Of a stretch of 64,000 bases of DNA, positions 41,160-48,862 are shown piece by piece; the stretch's first letter is position 1, and each line of letters starts with the position of its first letter. Where the stretch lies: positions 75,025 through 139,024 of the forward strand of contig DASXHZ010000089.1 of NCBI GenBank assembly GCA_036488085.1, written 5' to 3'. The position numbers were made by a program, and so were the translations under genes. Source of the DNA: DASXHZ01 sp036488085. Its GTDB lineage: Bacteria > Acidobacteriota > Thermoanaerobaculia > Gp7-AA8. Below the pieces are notes generated by a model that saw nothing but the letters and a program-made list of their open reading frames with translations, was not told the DNA's origin and searched no databases.

Positions 41160-41798
41160 ATGCTCATCGGCATCCCGATTTATTACAAGGTGGACCTGCT
41201 CGACGTCACCGCCGCGGTGGAGATGTTCAGCGTCATGAAGCCGTACGCGAAGGCGCTCGACGTCGACGTCTGTCTCATCGCCGAGAATGACAAACCGGTG
41301 CTCACCCGCGCCGGAGTGAAGCTCGTTCCGCACAAGTGTTTCGACGAAGTCCCCGCGATCGATGTGCTGTGGGTTCCCGGGGGCGATCCGGCGGCGCTGA
41401 ACTTTCTCATGCACGATCCGAAGCGGACGTATCTCAATTTCCTGATCACCCGAGCCGCCAAAGCGCAGTGGGTGACCTCCGTGTGCGAAGGAGCGCTGCT
41501 GCTGGCGCAGGCCGGGCTGCTCGACAACTACCTTGCCACGACCCACTGGGCGTTCCTACCGTGCCTCCGGAAGTTCAAGGCGGTCAAAGTGGCGGCTGGG
41601 TATCCGCGTTTCGTCGTCGACCGCAATCGCGTCACCGGCGGGGGCGTCTCATCCGCTCTCGACGAGGCGCTGGCGCTCGTCGAGCTGCTGGCTGGCGTCG
41701 ACGTCGCGCGGCAGGTGCAGCAGTTTACCCAGTACTACCCGTGCCCGCCGGTAGCGAGCACGATCCCCGATTCCGACGACTGCCCACTCGAAGGGTAG
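41160..41798 (+). CDS. DJ-1/PfpI family protein
   Basis: A 212-residue protein with the DJ-1/PfpI fold: IGIPIYYKVDLLDVTAAVEM, DVLWVPGGDPAALNFLM, the nucleophile elbow VTSVCEGALLLAQAGLLD (cysteine about residue 110), and LATTHWAF with His after it. This subgroup is close to isonitrile hydratases and AraC-fused amidotransferase-like proteins, which act on small molecules. There is no signal peptide. The AGGAGG ribosome site confirms the start. As the first gene of the oxidase block, it could handle a reactive carbonyl or isonitrile made by the pathway, or protect against oxidative damage; both are inference. Confidence 0.85.
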   Translation: MLIGIPIYYKVDLLDVTAAVEMFSVMKPYAKALDVDVCLIAENDKPVLTRAGVKLVPHKCFDEVPAIDVLWVPGGDPAALNFLMHDPKRTYLNFLITRAAKAQWVTSVCEGALLLAQAGLLDNYLATTHWAFLPCLRKFKAVKVAAGYPRFVVDRNRVTGGGVSSALDEALALVELLAGVDVARQVQQFTQYYPCPPVASTIPDSDDCPLEG

Positions 41799-41840
41799 GG
41801 AAATCGGCTCTCCGGACACTCCTCAAGTGGGTCCGTCAAT

Positions 41841-42218
41841 GTGGAGAGAATAAAACGCGGGGAATCGCTCCTGCTCGCCAGTTCTGCGGCCATGGCTTTG
41901 ACGCCGAAGTGTCCGCTCTGTTTCGCCGCCCTTCTCGGCGCGGGCGGCGCGGCGGGCACGGCGGCGGCGGCGTGGATGCCGGCGGTCATGGTCGTCTCCC
42001 TGGCGATCTCCGTCGCCGCAATCTTCATCCGTTCCCACCTGGAGCGGCGCTACGGCGCCGCCGCCCTGGCCCTCGTCGCGGCGGCGGCGATCCTGGCCGG
42101 TAAGTTCGTCGTGCAATCAACCCCTGTCGTCTACGCCGGCGCGGCGGCGCTTTTCGCCGCCGCCATTTCTCATTTCGCATTGGAGAGGATCCGATGGCAC
42201 AAACCCTTGATGTGGTGA
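41841..42218 (+). CDS. Small membrane protein with CPLC motif (MerC/MerT-like)
   Basis: A 125-residue protein with four predicted membrane helices (PLCFAALLGAGGAAGTAAAA, AVMVVSLAISVAAIFI, AAALALVAAAAILAGKF, TPVVYAGAAALFAAAISHFA). A CPLC motif lies at the start of the first helix, as in mercury/metal transporters of the MerC/MerT type. In a block of copper oxidases, copper handling is a reasonable guess. It starts at GTG 41841 (ATG 41839 gives an immediate stop); ATG 41892 is an alternative. Its last 25 bases overlap the tyrosinase gene start. Confidence 0.65.
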   Translation: MERIKRGESLLLASSAAMALTPKCPLCFAALLGAGGAAGTAAAAWMPAVMVVSLAISVAAIFIRSHLERRYGAAALALVAAAAILAGKFVVQSTPVVYAGAAALFAAAISHFALERIRWHKPLMW

Positions 42219-44284
42219 CGCGGTACGAGCGCGTGGTCGAGATCCTCGACCGCGCGGCGGCGGAAAGCGACAGCGACTACGGCGGTGCGGGCCGCTTCTG
42301 GTTTCCGCTGGACGCCCTGCTGGACGCGCGCGTGCACGGCGTGCAGATGATCGCGCCGGAGGAGCCGGCCGAACAGGCCTGCAGTTGTTGCGCTCCCGCG
42401 CAGAGCGGCGACCGTCCGCCGTTCCCCGGGCGCGGCGCGAAGTCGGGCCTCGTACGCGGTCTCCGCGGCGACGCGCCGTTCGACGGCACGCGGTTCCCGC
42501 GCCTGCCGTGGGGAGGCATGGCGGTAGCGCCGGACGACATCCAGTTCATCTCCGACTGGATCGACGACGGCTGCCGCGATCCGCAGCACGGGATCTCGCT
42601 TCCGGCGGCGGCGCAAACCACCGCCACCACCATCGAGTCCATCCCCGCGGACAACGTCGAGGCCGAGGTGAGGACGTGGGGCGTGTACCAAGGGTCGCCG
42701 AGCGACTACCAGTACCGCTACGGCGAGCCGAAACAGCGGATGAACCTCGACTGCCTGCTGCCCGATCAGGTCACCGCGGTCCGGCAGGCGTTCCGCGAAA
42801 TGTATCGCCTCGACAAATGGCCGGAAGACCGCCGCAACTACAACAACCTGGCGCTCATCCACCAGAACCACTGCCAGCACGGGTGGGAGCGCTTCCTTCC
42901 GTGGCACCGCGTCTACCTCTACGAATTCGAGCAGGTCATGCAGGACCTCGTTCCCGGCGTCACCATGCCGTACTGGGACTGGACCATGCCGCAGTACGTG
43001 CCCGACGATCCGACGTCGGGATCGATCATCCCGGAGTCGTTCAAGGGCTTCCTCACCAAAGAGTCGATCCAATTCCTCGAGAAGGCCACGCCGCCGCTCA
43101 AAGCGAAGGAAGCGGCGAAAGTGGCGAAGGCGACGCTCGGCAAGCTCTATACGTCGGTCACGGCGTTCTTCGCGGATATCAAATCGGCGATCGGCGAGGA
43201 ATACACCGTCGGTCCGCACCGCGACCGTTTCATCGACGCCCTCCTGGCCGCGAACGCGCTCTGGTATCCGCTGCGCTATTCGGCCGAATACGGCAAAGAA
43301 AAGACCATCAACGATCCCCCCTTCCAGTACCACTACCCGACCGTCGAGGACATGGAGCAGATCATGGCGCTCCGCACGTTCCGCGACTTCGGCGGCGGGA
43401 GCCTCTACAACGACTCGTTCGGCTACTTAGACCAGAACCCGCACAACACCATGCACATCTGGACGGGCGGGCTGAATCCCAACCCGGCGCCCGATCCGGA
43501 GTTTCACCCCGGCGCATCGGCGACCAACCGCAACCGGCTCACCAAGGCTTCCGGCCGCGTCTTCCACTCCCGCGCCGACATGTACACGCGGCCCGCGAGC
43601 GGCGACATGCTGAGCAACCTGACCGCCTCGTACGACCCGGTCTTCTGGCCCATCCACGCCAACATCGACCGGCTCTGGTCGGAGTGGCAGCAGATCAACC
43701 CGCACTCATTGCCGGCCGACCTCGATGCCGTCCTCACTCCATGGAGCTACACGATCGCCGACACGCTGAAGATGTCCCAGTTCGGCTACGAGTACGTAAA
43801 GTGCTCCTACGTCGTACCGGTCGGATTGTCCGCCCCGGTCGGCCGCTTCGTCTCGAAGCCGATCGAGATTCCGAAGCCGGCGCGCAAGTCCTTCAAACAG
43901 GTCGAAGTGCGGCTGCATCGTGTCCCGCAGCTCCCGCGCTCCTGCTTCATTCGCGTCTTCCTCAACCTGCCGGGTGCAAACGCCTCCACGCCCATCGATC
44001 ACAAGAACTACGCCGGCTACCTCGGCATCTTCGGCCACGGCTCGTGCATCGGCGGGCCGGGGCACTGCGAGCTGCCTCCGACGCGGGCGCGCGAATACGA
44101 CCTCCGTCCGCGCAGCCACAACACGCCGCGCAATCACCGCGTCAACGTCACCAAGACGGCGAAAAAACTTCTCGACGCCGGCGCCGAGTCGCTGCAGATC
44201 ACCCTCGTGGTCATCGGCGCCGACTATCGCGAAGACAACGAGCTATTGCGGGTCGACGGCGTCTCGCTCGATTTCCTCGATTGA
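42194..44284 (+). CDS. Tyrosinase (type 3 copper phenol oxidase)
   Basis: A 696-residue protein. Residues about 1-165 are a family-specific N-domain including CSCCAPAQSGDRPPFPG. The catalytic core follows. CuA ligands lie in IHQNHCQHGWERFLPWHR (about 221-237); the Cys-x-His there can form the thioether bond found in fungal tyrosinases. CuB ligands lie in NPHNTMHIWTGG (about 416-425) and FWPIHANIDRLW (about 484-495). MPYWDW is also typical. A beta-sandwich C-domain (about 560-696) may cover the active site. No signal peptide is seen. It would oxidise phenols or catechols to quinones. It starts within the end of the CPLC gene and precedes the LodA-like gene by 36 bases. Confidence 0.92.
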   Translation: MAQTLDVVTRYERVVEILDRAAAESDSDYGGAGRFWFPLDALLDARVHGVQMIAPEEPAEQACSCCAPAQSGDRPPFPGRGAKSGLVRGLRGDAPFDGTRFPRLPWGGMAVAPDDIQFISDWIDDGCRDPQHGISLPAAAQTTATTIESIPADNVEAEVRTWGVYQGSPSDYQYRYGEPKQRMNLDCLLPDQVTAVRQAFREMYRLDKWPEDRRNYNNLALIHQNHCQHGWERFLPWHRVYLYEFEQVMQDLVPGVTMPYWDWTMPQYVPDDPTSGSIIPESFKGFLTKESIQFLEKATPPLKAKEAAKVAKATLGKLYTSVTAFFADIKSAIGEEYTVGPHRDRFIDALLAANALWYPLRYSAEYGKEKTINDPPFQYHYPTVEDMEQIMALRTFRDFGGGSLYNDSFGYLDQNPHNTMHIWTGGLNPNPAPDPEFHPGASATNRNRLTKASGRVFHSRADMYTRPASGDMLSNLTASYDPVFWPIHANIDRLWSEWQQINPHSLPADLDAVLTPWSYTIADTLKMSQFGYEYVKCSYVVPVGLSAPVGRFVSKPIEIPKPARKSFKQVEVRLHRVPQLPRSCFIRVFLNLPGANASTPIDHKNYAGYLGIFGHGSCIGGPGHCELPPTRAREYDLRPRSHNTPRNHRVNVTKTAKKLLDAGAESLQITLVVIGADYREDNELLRVDGVSLDFLD

Positions 44285-44320
44285 AGAACGACTAGAGAAC
44301 GACTGAAAGGCGGAACGACG

Positions 44321-46921
44321 ATGCCTCCCATCTATCGAATCCACCCCGGCATCGGGATCGCGCGTCTCGGCAACAGTCCAGACTCGTTTTACATCGGTCC
44401 GCAGCAGCGCGCCGGACTGCCCACCGAATGCGATGCCATGGGGAATCCGATCTACTCGCCCGACGGCATGACCGCCCAGCGCGTCACGTCGTTCAAAGAC
44501 GCCGAGGGGCGCATCCGGCGGCAGGCGGCGCGCTTCGAAGTGTGGGTGTACGACGAACAGTCGCCCGGCGGCCGTCCCATCGAGCGCGGCGAGCGCGTGG
44601 AGGGCGGCGGCAACGCGGGAACGCTCGTCGACATCCAGTGGCGCGTCTGGCTCGCGAACAAGAAAGCGGTCTGGTACGAGTTCAAGCAGCTCGAGGGCGA
44701 GCACGGCTACGGCGCCGCCCATCCGCTGCGCAATGCCGGCATCACCGATCCCGGCGCGCGGCAGCGGCTGATCATCGATCCCGGTCCGCGCAGCGTCGAC
44801 GGGACGACGCGCCGCAAAGCGAGCTTCGACCGCGACGGCGGCGAGAACTACTCCCCGACCTTCCCTCCCCCCACCGAACCGTGGACGATCGACACGCTCG
44901 GCGATCTCATGACCGACAACAGGGGCCGCCTTCTCGTCCTCGGCGGCCATGGCCATTCCGGCTCCTACCTCTTCGACAAATTCGGCCAGCCGCGCATCAC
45001 CAACTACGCCAACAACGACGGCTGGTTCGACGACACCTCGGACGGCCCGGTCATGGCCCGCCTGGTCATGTACTCCGAGCTCGTCCAGCAGGTGCGCTTC
45101 ATCGACGTCGAGGCTCCCTCTTGGGTCATCTGCGCCTATCCGCGGTACGTCCCCGAGATCCTGGACATCGTGACCATGGACGACGTCATCGACAACCTCG
45201 CCATCACCCAATTCGCCGAGCGCACCGATCTTTACGGCACCGCCGGCACGTTCGAAGATCCGCCGCACATCGAGCCAACCGACACCGACGCCCTGATCCA
45301 CTGGCGCGCCGGCAGGCTGCGATGGAATCCCGCGTTCAAGCCGTGGTTCTACCGCGACGTCTGGTCGATCCTCTTCCGCCCCGACCAGTACACCTACCTC
45401 TGCAACATTCTCGGGCAATCGAACTATCCGCACAGTTACACCACCCGCGGCACCTTCGATCCGGCCAAGCTCTCGGTGCCGCCGCGGGTCTACTGGCCGG
45501 GCGTGCGGAAATGCGAGGCCCGTTGCATGGCCCGCCACCAGGATGGCGAGATCTTCATCGAGACGCTCGCGCCGGCCTACATGGTCCTGCAGGCGCAGAT
45601 CGAGCACGAGTTGAAGGAGAAGGGGGAGTCGCTTCCGCCTTCCGGCGCGCTCACCGAAACGGTTTCGGCGAAGCTGCAGGACGCGCTCAAGAAATTCGCC
45701 GGCGTGGTCGGCGCACCGAAGAAGGGAGAGCCGTTCGACGACTACCTCGCGCGCTGGCGCCAGGCATCCGACCGGCCGGCGGCGGTGACGGCGCAGAGTG
45801 AGCTCGAGAGCCGCGTCGAGGAGATCGTCGACGAGATGGGAGCGAGCCTGAGCGACGATCTGCAGGCGGCAGTCCGGCGGCTCACCGCCGAACACCTGCG
45901 CAAGTACCTTACTGGAAAGCTGCTCGACGACTGCCGCGCCGCCTGCGTCGCAGCCAACACCGTCGACCCCTATCGCGACCTCCGTTTCTTCCTCTTCAAC
46001 CTTCTGCGAAAGCCGGGCGAAGAGAACGACTTCTTTCTCGGCGGGAAACCGAGCAGCCGCGTCCACAACCTCCCCCTCATGCCGCTGCTCTGCGGCGACA
46101 ACCCCATCTCCAACACGCTCCCCTCGAAGTTTCTCCGCCTCACCGACTACCAGTACTACGTCCTCCGGCAGTGGGCGATCGGAAACTTCATCAACGAGGG
46201 TCTCGAACACTGGCCGGTGCCGAATCCGTGGTGGCCGTACAGCGATACCGATATCGTGCTGAGCGGGCGCGAGCTCGATCGCGGCGTGCTGTCGAGCGTC
46301 CTCGGCGGCTCGTTCTGTCCGGGCGCCGAGGTCGGGTGGGTGATGCGCAATCCCGCCATCTGGGCCGAGCCGTACCGCATCAAGGCCGATCCGGCCTACT
46401 ACGTGTTCGGCCAGACGGCCGCGCAGGCGAACGCGAACCGCGGCCGCATCGCCGAGATCGACTACTCCACCTACACCACCGACGATCTCAGTCAGGGGAG
46501 CAACTTCGACATCGGCCTGCAGCCGGGCGACCTGACGAAATCGATGTCGATCCCATGGCAGGCCGACTTCAACGAGTGCAGCACGCAGCAGATCAACGTC
46601 ACGTACGAGGAGTGGAACAAGATCAATCCCGACGCTCCGGTCGACGCCCTGATGGCGCGCGAGCAACGAGTCTGGGAGACGCTGTGGTGGCCGGCGCACC
46701 GCCCCATGCAGACCAACGAGGCCCTTCCCTCGGGAAAGACGCCGTATCGCGACTGGACGCCCGGCGTTCCGCAGACCAATGCCGGCGATTTGAAAATGGT
46801 GACGGAGTGGTGGCGGCTGCCATTCGTCGTCCGCAATGCCGCGGCCGACTTCACCACCACGCCGACCAACGCGCCGGCTGATCCTCCGCTGTACATCAGC
46901 ATCGAGCGCACCAAGCGCTAG
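44321..46921 (+). CDS. LodA/GoxA-like quinoprotein amino-acid oxidase
   Basis: An 866-residue protein of the LodA/GoxA family, which oxidises an amino acid (L-lysine at the epsilon position, or glycine) to an aldehyde with release of ammonia and hydrogen peroxide. It begins with the family mark IYRIHPGIGIARLGNSPDSF. The C-terminal half has GGSFCPGAEVGW (Cys about 666), PWQADFNEC (Trp about 746) and WWPAHRP. Family members carry a cysteine tryptophylquinone made from a Cys and a Trp in these segments; the exact Cys could not be aligned by eye. An extra helical insertion (about 440-600) includes a long charged region. The LodB-like flavoprotein two genes downstream is the expected maturation partner. 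Confidence 0.88.
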   Translation: MPPIYRIHPGIGIARLGNSPDSFYIGPQQRAGLPTECDAMGNPIYSPDGMTAQRVTSFKDAEGRIRRQAARFEVWVYDEQSPGGRPIERGERVEGGGNAGTLVDIQWRVWLANKKAVWYEFKQLEGEHGYGAAHPLRNAGITDPGARQRLIIDPGPRSVDGTTRRKASFDRDGGENYSPTFPPPTEPWTIDTLGDLMTDNRGRLLVLGGHGHSGSYLFDKFGQPRITNYANNDGWFDDTSDGPVMARLVMYSELVQQVRFIDVEAPSWVICAYPRYVPEILDIVTMDDVIDNLAITQFAERTDLYGTAGTFEDPPHIEPTDTDALIHWRAGRLRWNPAFKPWFYRDVWSILFRPDQYTYLCNILGQSNYPHSYTTRGTFDPAKLSVPPRVYWPGVRKCEARCMARHQDGEIFIETLAPAYMVLQAQIEHELKEKGESLPPSGALTETVSAKLQDALKKFAGVVGAPKKGEPFDDYLARWRQASDRPAAVTAQSELESRVEEIVDEMGASLSDDLQAAVRRLTAEHLRKYLTGKLLDDCRAACVAANTVDPYRDLRFFLFNLLRKPGEENDFFLGGKPSSRVHNLPLMPLLCGDNPISNTLPSKFLRLTDYQYYVLRQWAIGNFINEGLEHWPVPNPWWPYSDTDIVLSGRELDRGVLSSVLGGSFCPGAEVGWVMRNPAIWAEPYRIKADPAYYVFGQTAAQANANRGRIAEIDYSTYTTDDLSQGSNFDIGLQPGDLTKSMSIPWQADFNECSTQQINVTYEEWNKINPDAPVDALMAREQRVWETLWWPAHRPMQTNEALPSGKTPYRDWTPGVPQTNAGDLKMVTEWWRLPFVVRNAAADFTTTPTNAPADPPLYISIERTKR

Positions 46922-46931
46922 GAGAACAATC

Positions 46932-47360
46932 GTGAGCAAAGAGAACCCATTCGTTGGAACGTGGACCTATCGCAGCCTTCTCAACGACCCCGACATCTCC
47001 ATCGACTTCAACAAGCTGCAGTTCGGGATCGGCACGCTGAAGATCGATGCCGTCTCGTTCGACACCCTCGGCGGCACGATCGGCGGACCCGGCTGGTCGC
47101 TCGATCTCCACGGCTCCTTCGGCTACGGCTCGCCGATGCAGGTGCGCTTTCAGGGCCGCGGCATGATCGGCGTCGAGGAGTGGATCTACGACTACATCGG
47201 CTGGCTCGTGCCGACTTGGCCGAACAGCAACGCCCAACTGCAGCGCCCCTCGATCGTCGGCTCGATCGTCCGCACCGTCCCGCATTCGGGAGACGGCGGC
47301 AAAGGTCCGGTCCATCCCGCCGGAGTGGTCGCCTCTTGGTACGCCGTACGAGCGAAATGA
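46932..47360 (+). CDS. Small unknown protein between LodA-like and LodB-like genes
   Basis: A 142-residue protein, not recognised. It starts at GTG 46932 with AGGAG eight bases upstream; the longer open frame back to 46836 lies inside the oxidase gene. The sequence is beta-rich (NPFVGTWTYRSLLNDPDISI, FGIGTLKIDAVSFDTLGGTI, WSLDLHGSFGYGSPMQVRFQ) and lipocalin- or avidin-like in general look. FVGTWTYRS is a typical first strand of such barrels. Its stop overlaps the flavoprotein start by four bases (ATGA). Position suggests a subunit or chaperone of the oxidase; alternatively it carries the product. Neither is proven. Confidence 0.7.
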   Translation: MSKENPFVGTWTYRSLLNDPDISIDFNKLQFGIGTLKIDAVSFDTLGGTIGGPGWSLDLHGSFGYGSPMQVRFQGRGMIGVEEWIYDYIGWLVPTWPNSNAQLQRPSIVGSIVRTVPHSGDGGKGPVHPAGVVASWYAVRAK

Positions 47361-48433
47361 CGCGAGTGGACGTCGCCGTCGTCGGCGCAGGGCCTGCGGG
47401 GAGCGCGTGCGCGATCTCGCTGCGCGACCGGACGCCGTCGCTCTCGGTGGCGCTGATCGAGGCGTCGCGTTTTGACGCGCCGCGCGCGGGCGAGTCGCTC
47501 TCCCCCGCCGCACGCCCGCTTCTCGATCGCCTCGGCGTCCTCGGCGCGTTTCTCGCCGCCAAGCACGCCGAGGTGTATGGGACGAGCGCGTCGTGGGGCG
47601 CGGAGTCGCCGGAAGACAACGACTACATCTTCCACGCGCGCGGGCCGGGGTGGCATCTGGAGCGAGCCCGATTCGACGCCATGCTGGCCGGCCACGCCGC
47701 CGCGCGCGGCGCGACGCTGATGACCGGCGCCGCTGTTGGCTCCGTCCGGCGCGACGAAACCGGCGGATGGCGGCTCCATCTCGCCGGCGGAGGCGGGATC
47801 GCGGCCCGATTTCTGGTCGATGCGACCGGCGACGCCATGATCGCCAGGCGCTTCTGCGGCGCACGCGTCGTCATCTCCGATCGCCTCGTCAGCTTCGGAC
47901 GTTTCTTCGACGACCGCTCTGGCTCCGACCGGCGAACGGTTGTCGAGGCCTTCGCGGACGGCTGGTGGTACACCGCGGCCGTTCCGGGAGAGCGCCGATT
48001 CGTCGCCTGCATGACCGACGGCGCAGCGGCGCGACGCCTCGGTCTCCGCGATACCGAGTGCTGGACGCGGCTTCTCGATACGATGCCGCTTGTGGCCTCT
48101 ATCGCGCGCGGCGCGCAGCCCTCGGGGACGATCGTCGCGCGTGCCTGCGGTTCGCAGCGGCTCGACGTCGCCGCCGGCTCCGACTGGCTCGCCGCCGGCG
48201 ATGCCGCGTCGCGCTTCGATCCTCTCTCATCGCAGGGAATCACCAAGGCGCTCCGCTCCGGAGTCTTCGCCTCGTACGCCATCGGCGATGCGCTCGCCGG
48301 CGGCGACGGCCGCGGACTGCGACGCTACCAGCGCTTCATTGACGCGGAGTTCGAAGGCTACCTGCGCGCTCGTGCGCAGGTCTATCACCAAGAACGGCGA
48401 TGGCCCCGCAGTGAGTTCTGGAGCACTCGCTAA
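47357..48433 (+). CDS. LodB-like FAD-dependent maturation protein
   Basis: A 358-residue flavoprotein of the geranylgeranyl reductase/tryptophan halogenase type. It has the dinucleotide motif VDVAVVGAGPAGSACAISL, ESLSPAARPLLDRLG, a middle FLVDATGDAMIAR, and the second FAD motif WLAAGDAASRFDPLSSQGI. In characterised LodA systems the LodB flavoprotein is needed to form the cysteine tryptophylquinone cofactor. Pairing with a LodA-like gene makes that the best assignment. It is translationally coupled to the preceding small gene. The start ATG at 47357 overlaps that gene's stop. Confidence 0.87.
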   Translation: MTRVDVAVVGAGPAGSACAISLRDRTPSLSVALIEASRFDAPRAGESLSPAARPLLDRLGVLGAFLAAKHAEVYGTSASWGAESPEDNDYIFHARGPGWHLERARFDAMLAGHAAARGATLMTGAAVGSVRRDETGGWRLHLAGGGGIAARFLVDATGDAMIARRFCGARVVISDRLVSFGRFFDDRSGSDRRTVVEAFADGWWYTAAVPGERRFVACMTDGAAARRLGLRDTECWTRLLDTMPLVASIARGAQPSGTIVARACGSQRLDVAAGSDWLAAGDAASRFDPLSSQGITKALRSGVFASYAIGDALAGGDGRGLRRYQRFIDAEFEGYLRARAQVYHQERRWPRSEFWSTR

Positions 48434-48456
48434 CAAGCAGAGAGAGGAGAGTCATC

Positions 48457-48852
48457 ATGCCCGACTGGTCCATCAAGATAGTGCCCAGCAGTACCGGCGA
48501 CGGCGCCGCATTCCTTCCTGACCTCCAGGGAAAGAAGCCGGGGGATCCGCTGGAGACCCTGGCGGACGACCTCGTGACCTGGAACAACACCACCGAGGAC
48601 GAACACCAGCCCTGGCCGGCCGACGACACATACACGGCTCTGCCCAACGACCAGGTACTACCCCGCGGAGGGCCGAACTACCTCTCGGACATCATTCCCG
48701 CCGGCGGCTCCTCGCGCCCGAGCTACGACGTGGCGCAACCGGCGGGCCCCGATCCGGACAATCCACCCCCGACGTGGACCGTCTATTACATCTGCGCGCT
48801 GCATCCCTATGTCGAGAGCGAGCGCGGCACCATCAAGGGAAGCGCTTACTGA
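48457..48852 (+). CDS. Small cupredoxin-like protein
   Basis: A 131-residue protein. ADDLVTWNNTTEDEHQPWPA gives the first His ligand of a type 1 copper site, and TVYYICALHPYVESERGTI gives Cys, then His two residues later. The residue that is usually an axial Met (HPxM) is not Met, so the copper would have an altered ligand set. It has no signal peptide, which is unusual for a cupredoxin. It lies between the flavoprotein and the multicopper oxidase, so it could be an electron carrier or a copper donor for the enzymes beside it. The AGAGGAGAG ribosome site fixes the start. Confidence 0.75.
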   Translation: MPDWSIKIVPSSTGDGAAFLPDLQGKKPGDPLETLADDLVTWNNTTEDEHQPWPADDTYTALPNDQVLPRGGPNYLSDIIPAGGSSRPSYDVAQPAGPDPDNPPPTWTVYYICALHPYVESERGTIKGSAY

Positions 48853-48862
48853 GGGCGACCAT

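Noticed and set aside
42385..44295. A 636-codon forward frame overlapping the tyrosinase gene
   Set aside because: It is the +1/+2 shadow of the tyrosinase frame and is dominated by Arg, Pro and His.
46836..46931. Upstream start for the 142-residue protein
   Set aside because: That part overlaps the oxidase gene and reads as Arg/Thr/Pro-rich shadow; GTG 46932 has a proper AGGAG site.
44243..46939. An 898-codon antisense frame opposite the LodA-like gene
   Set aside because: High GC opens antisense frames; its translation is biased to Arg, Val, Gly and Asp with no domain, while the forward frame matches a known family throughout.
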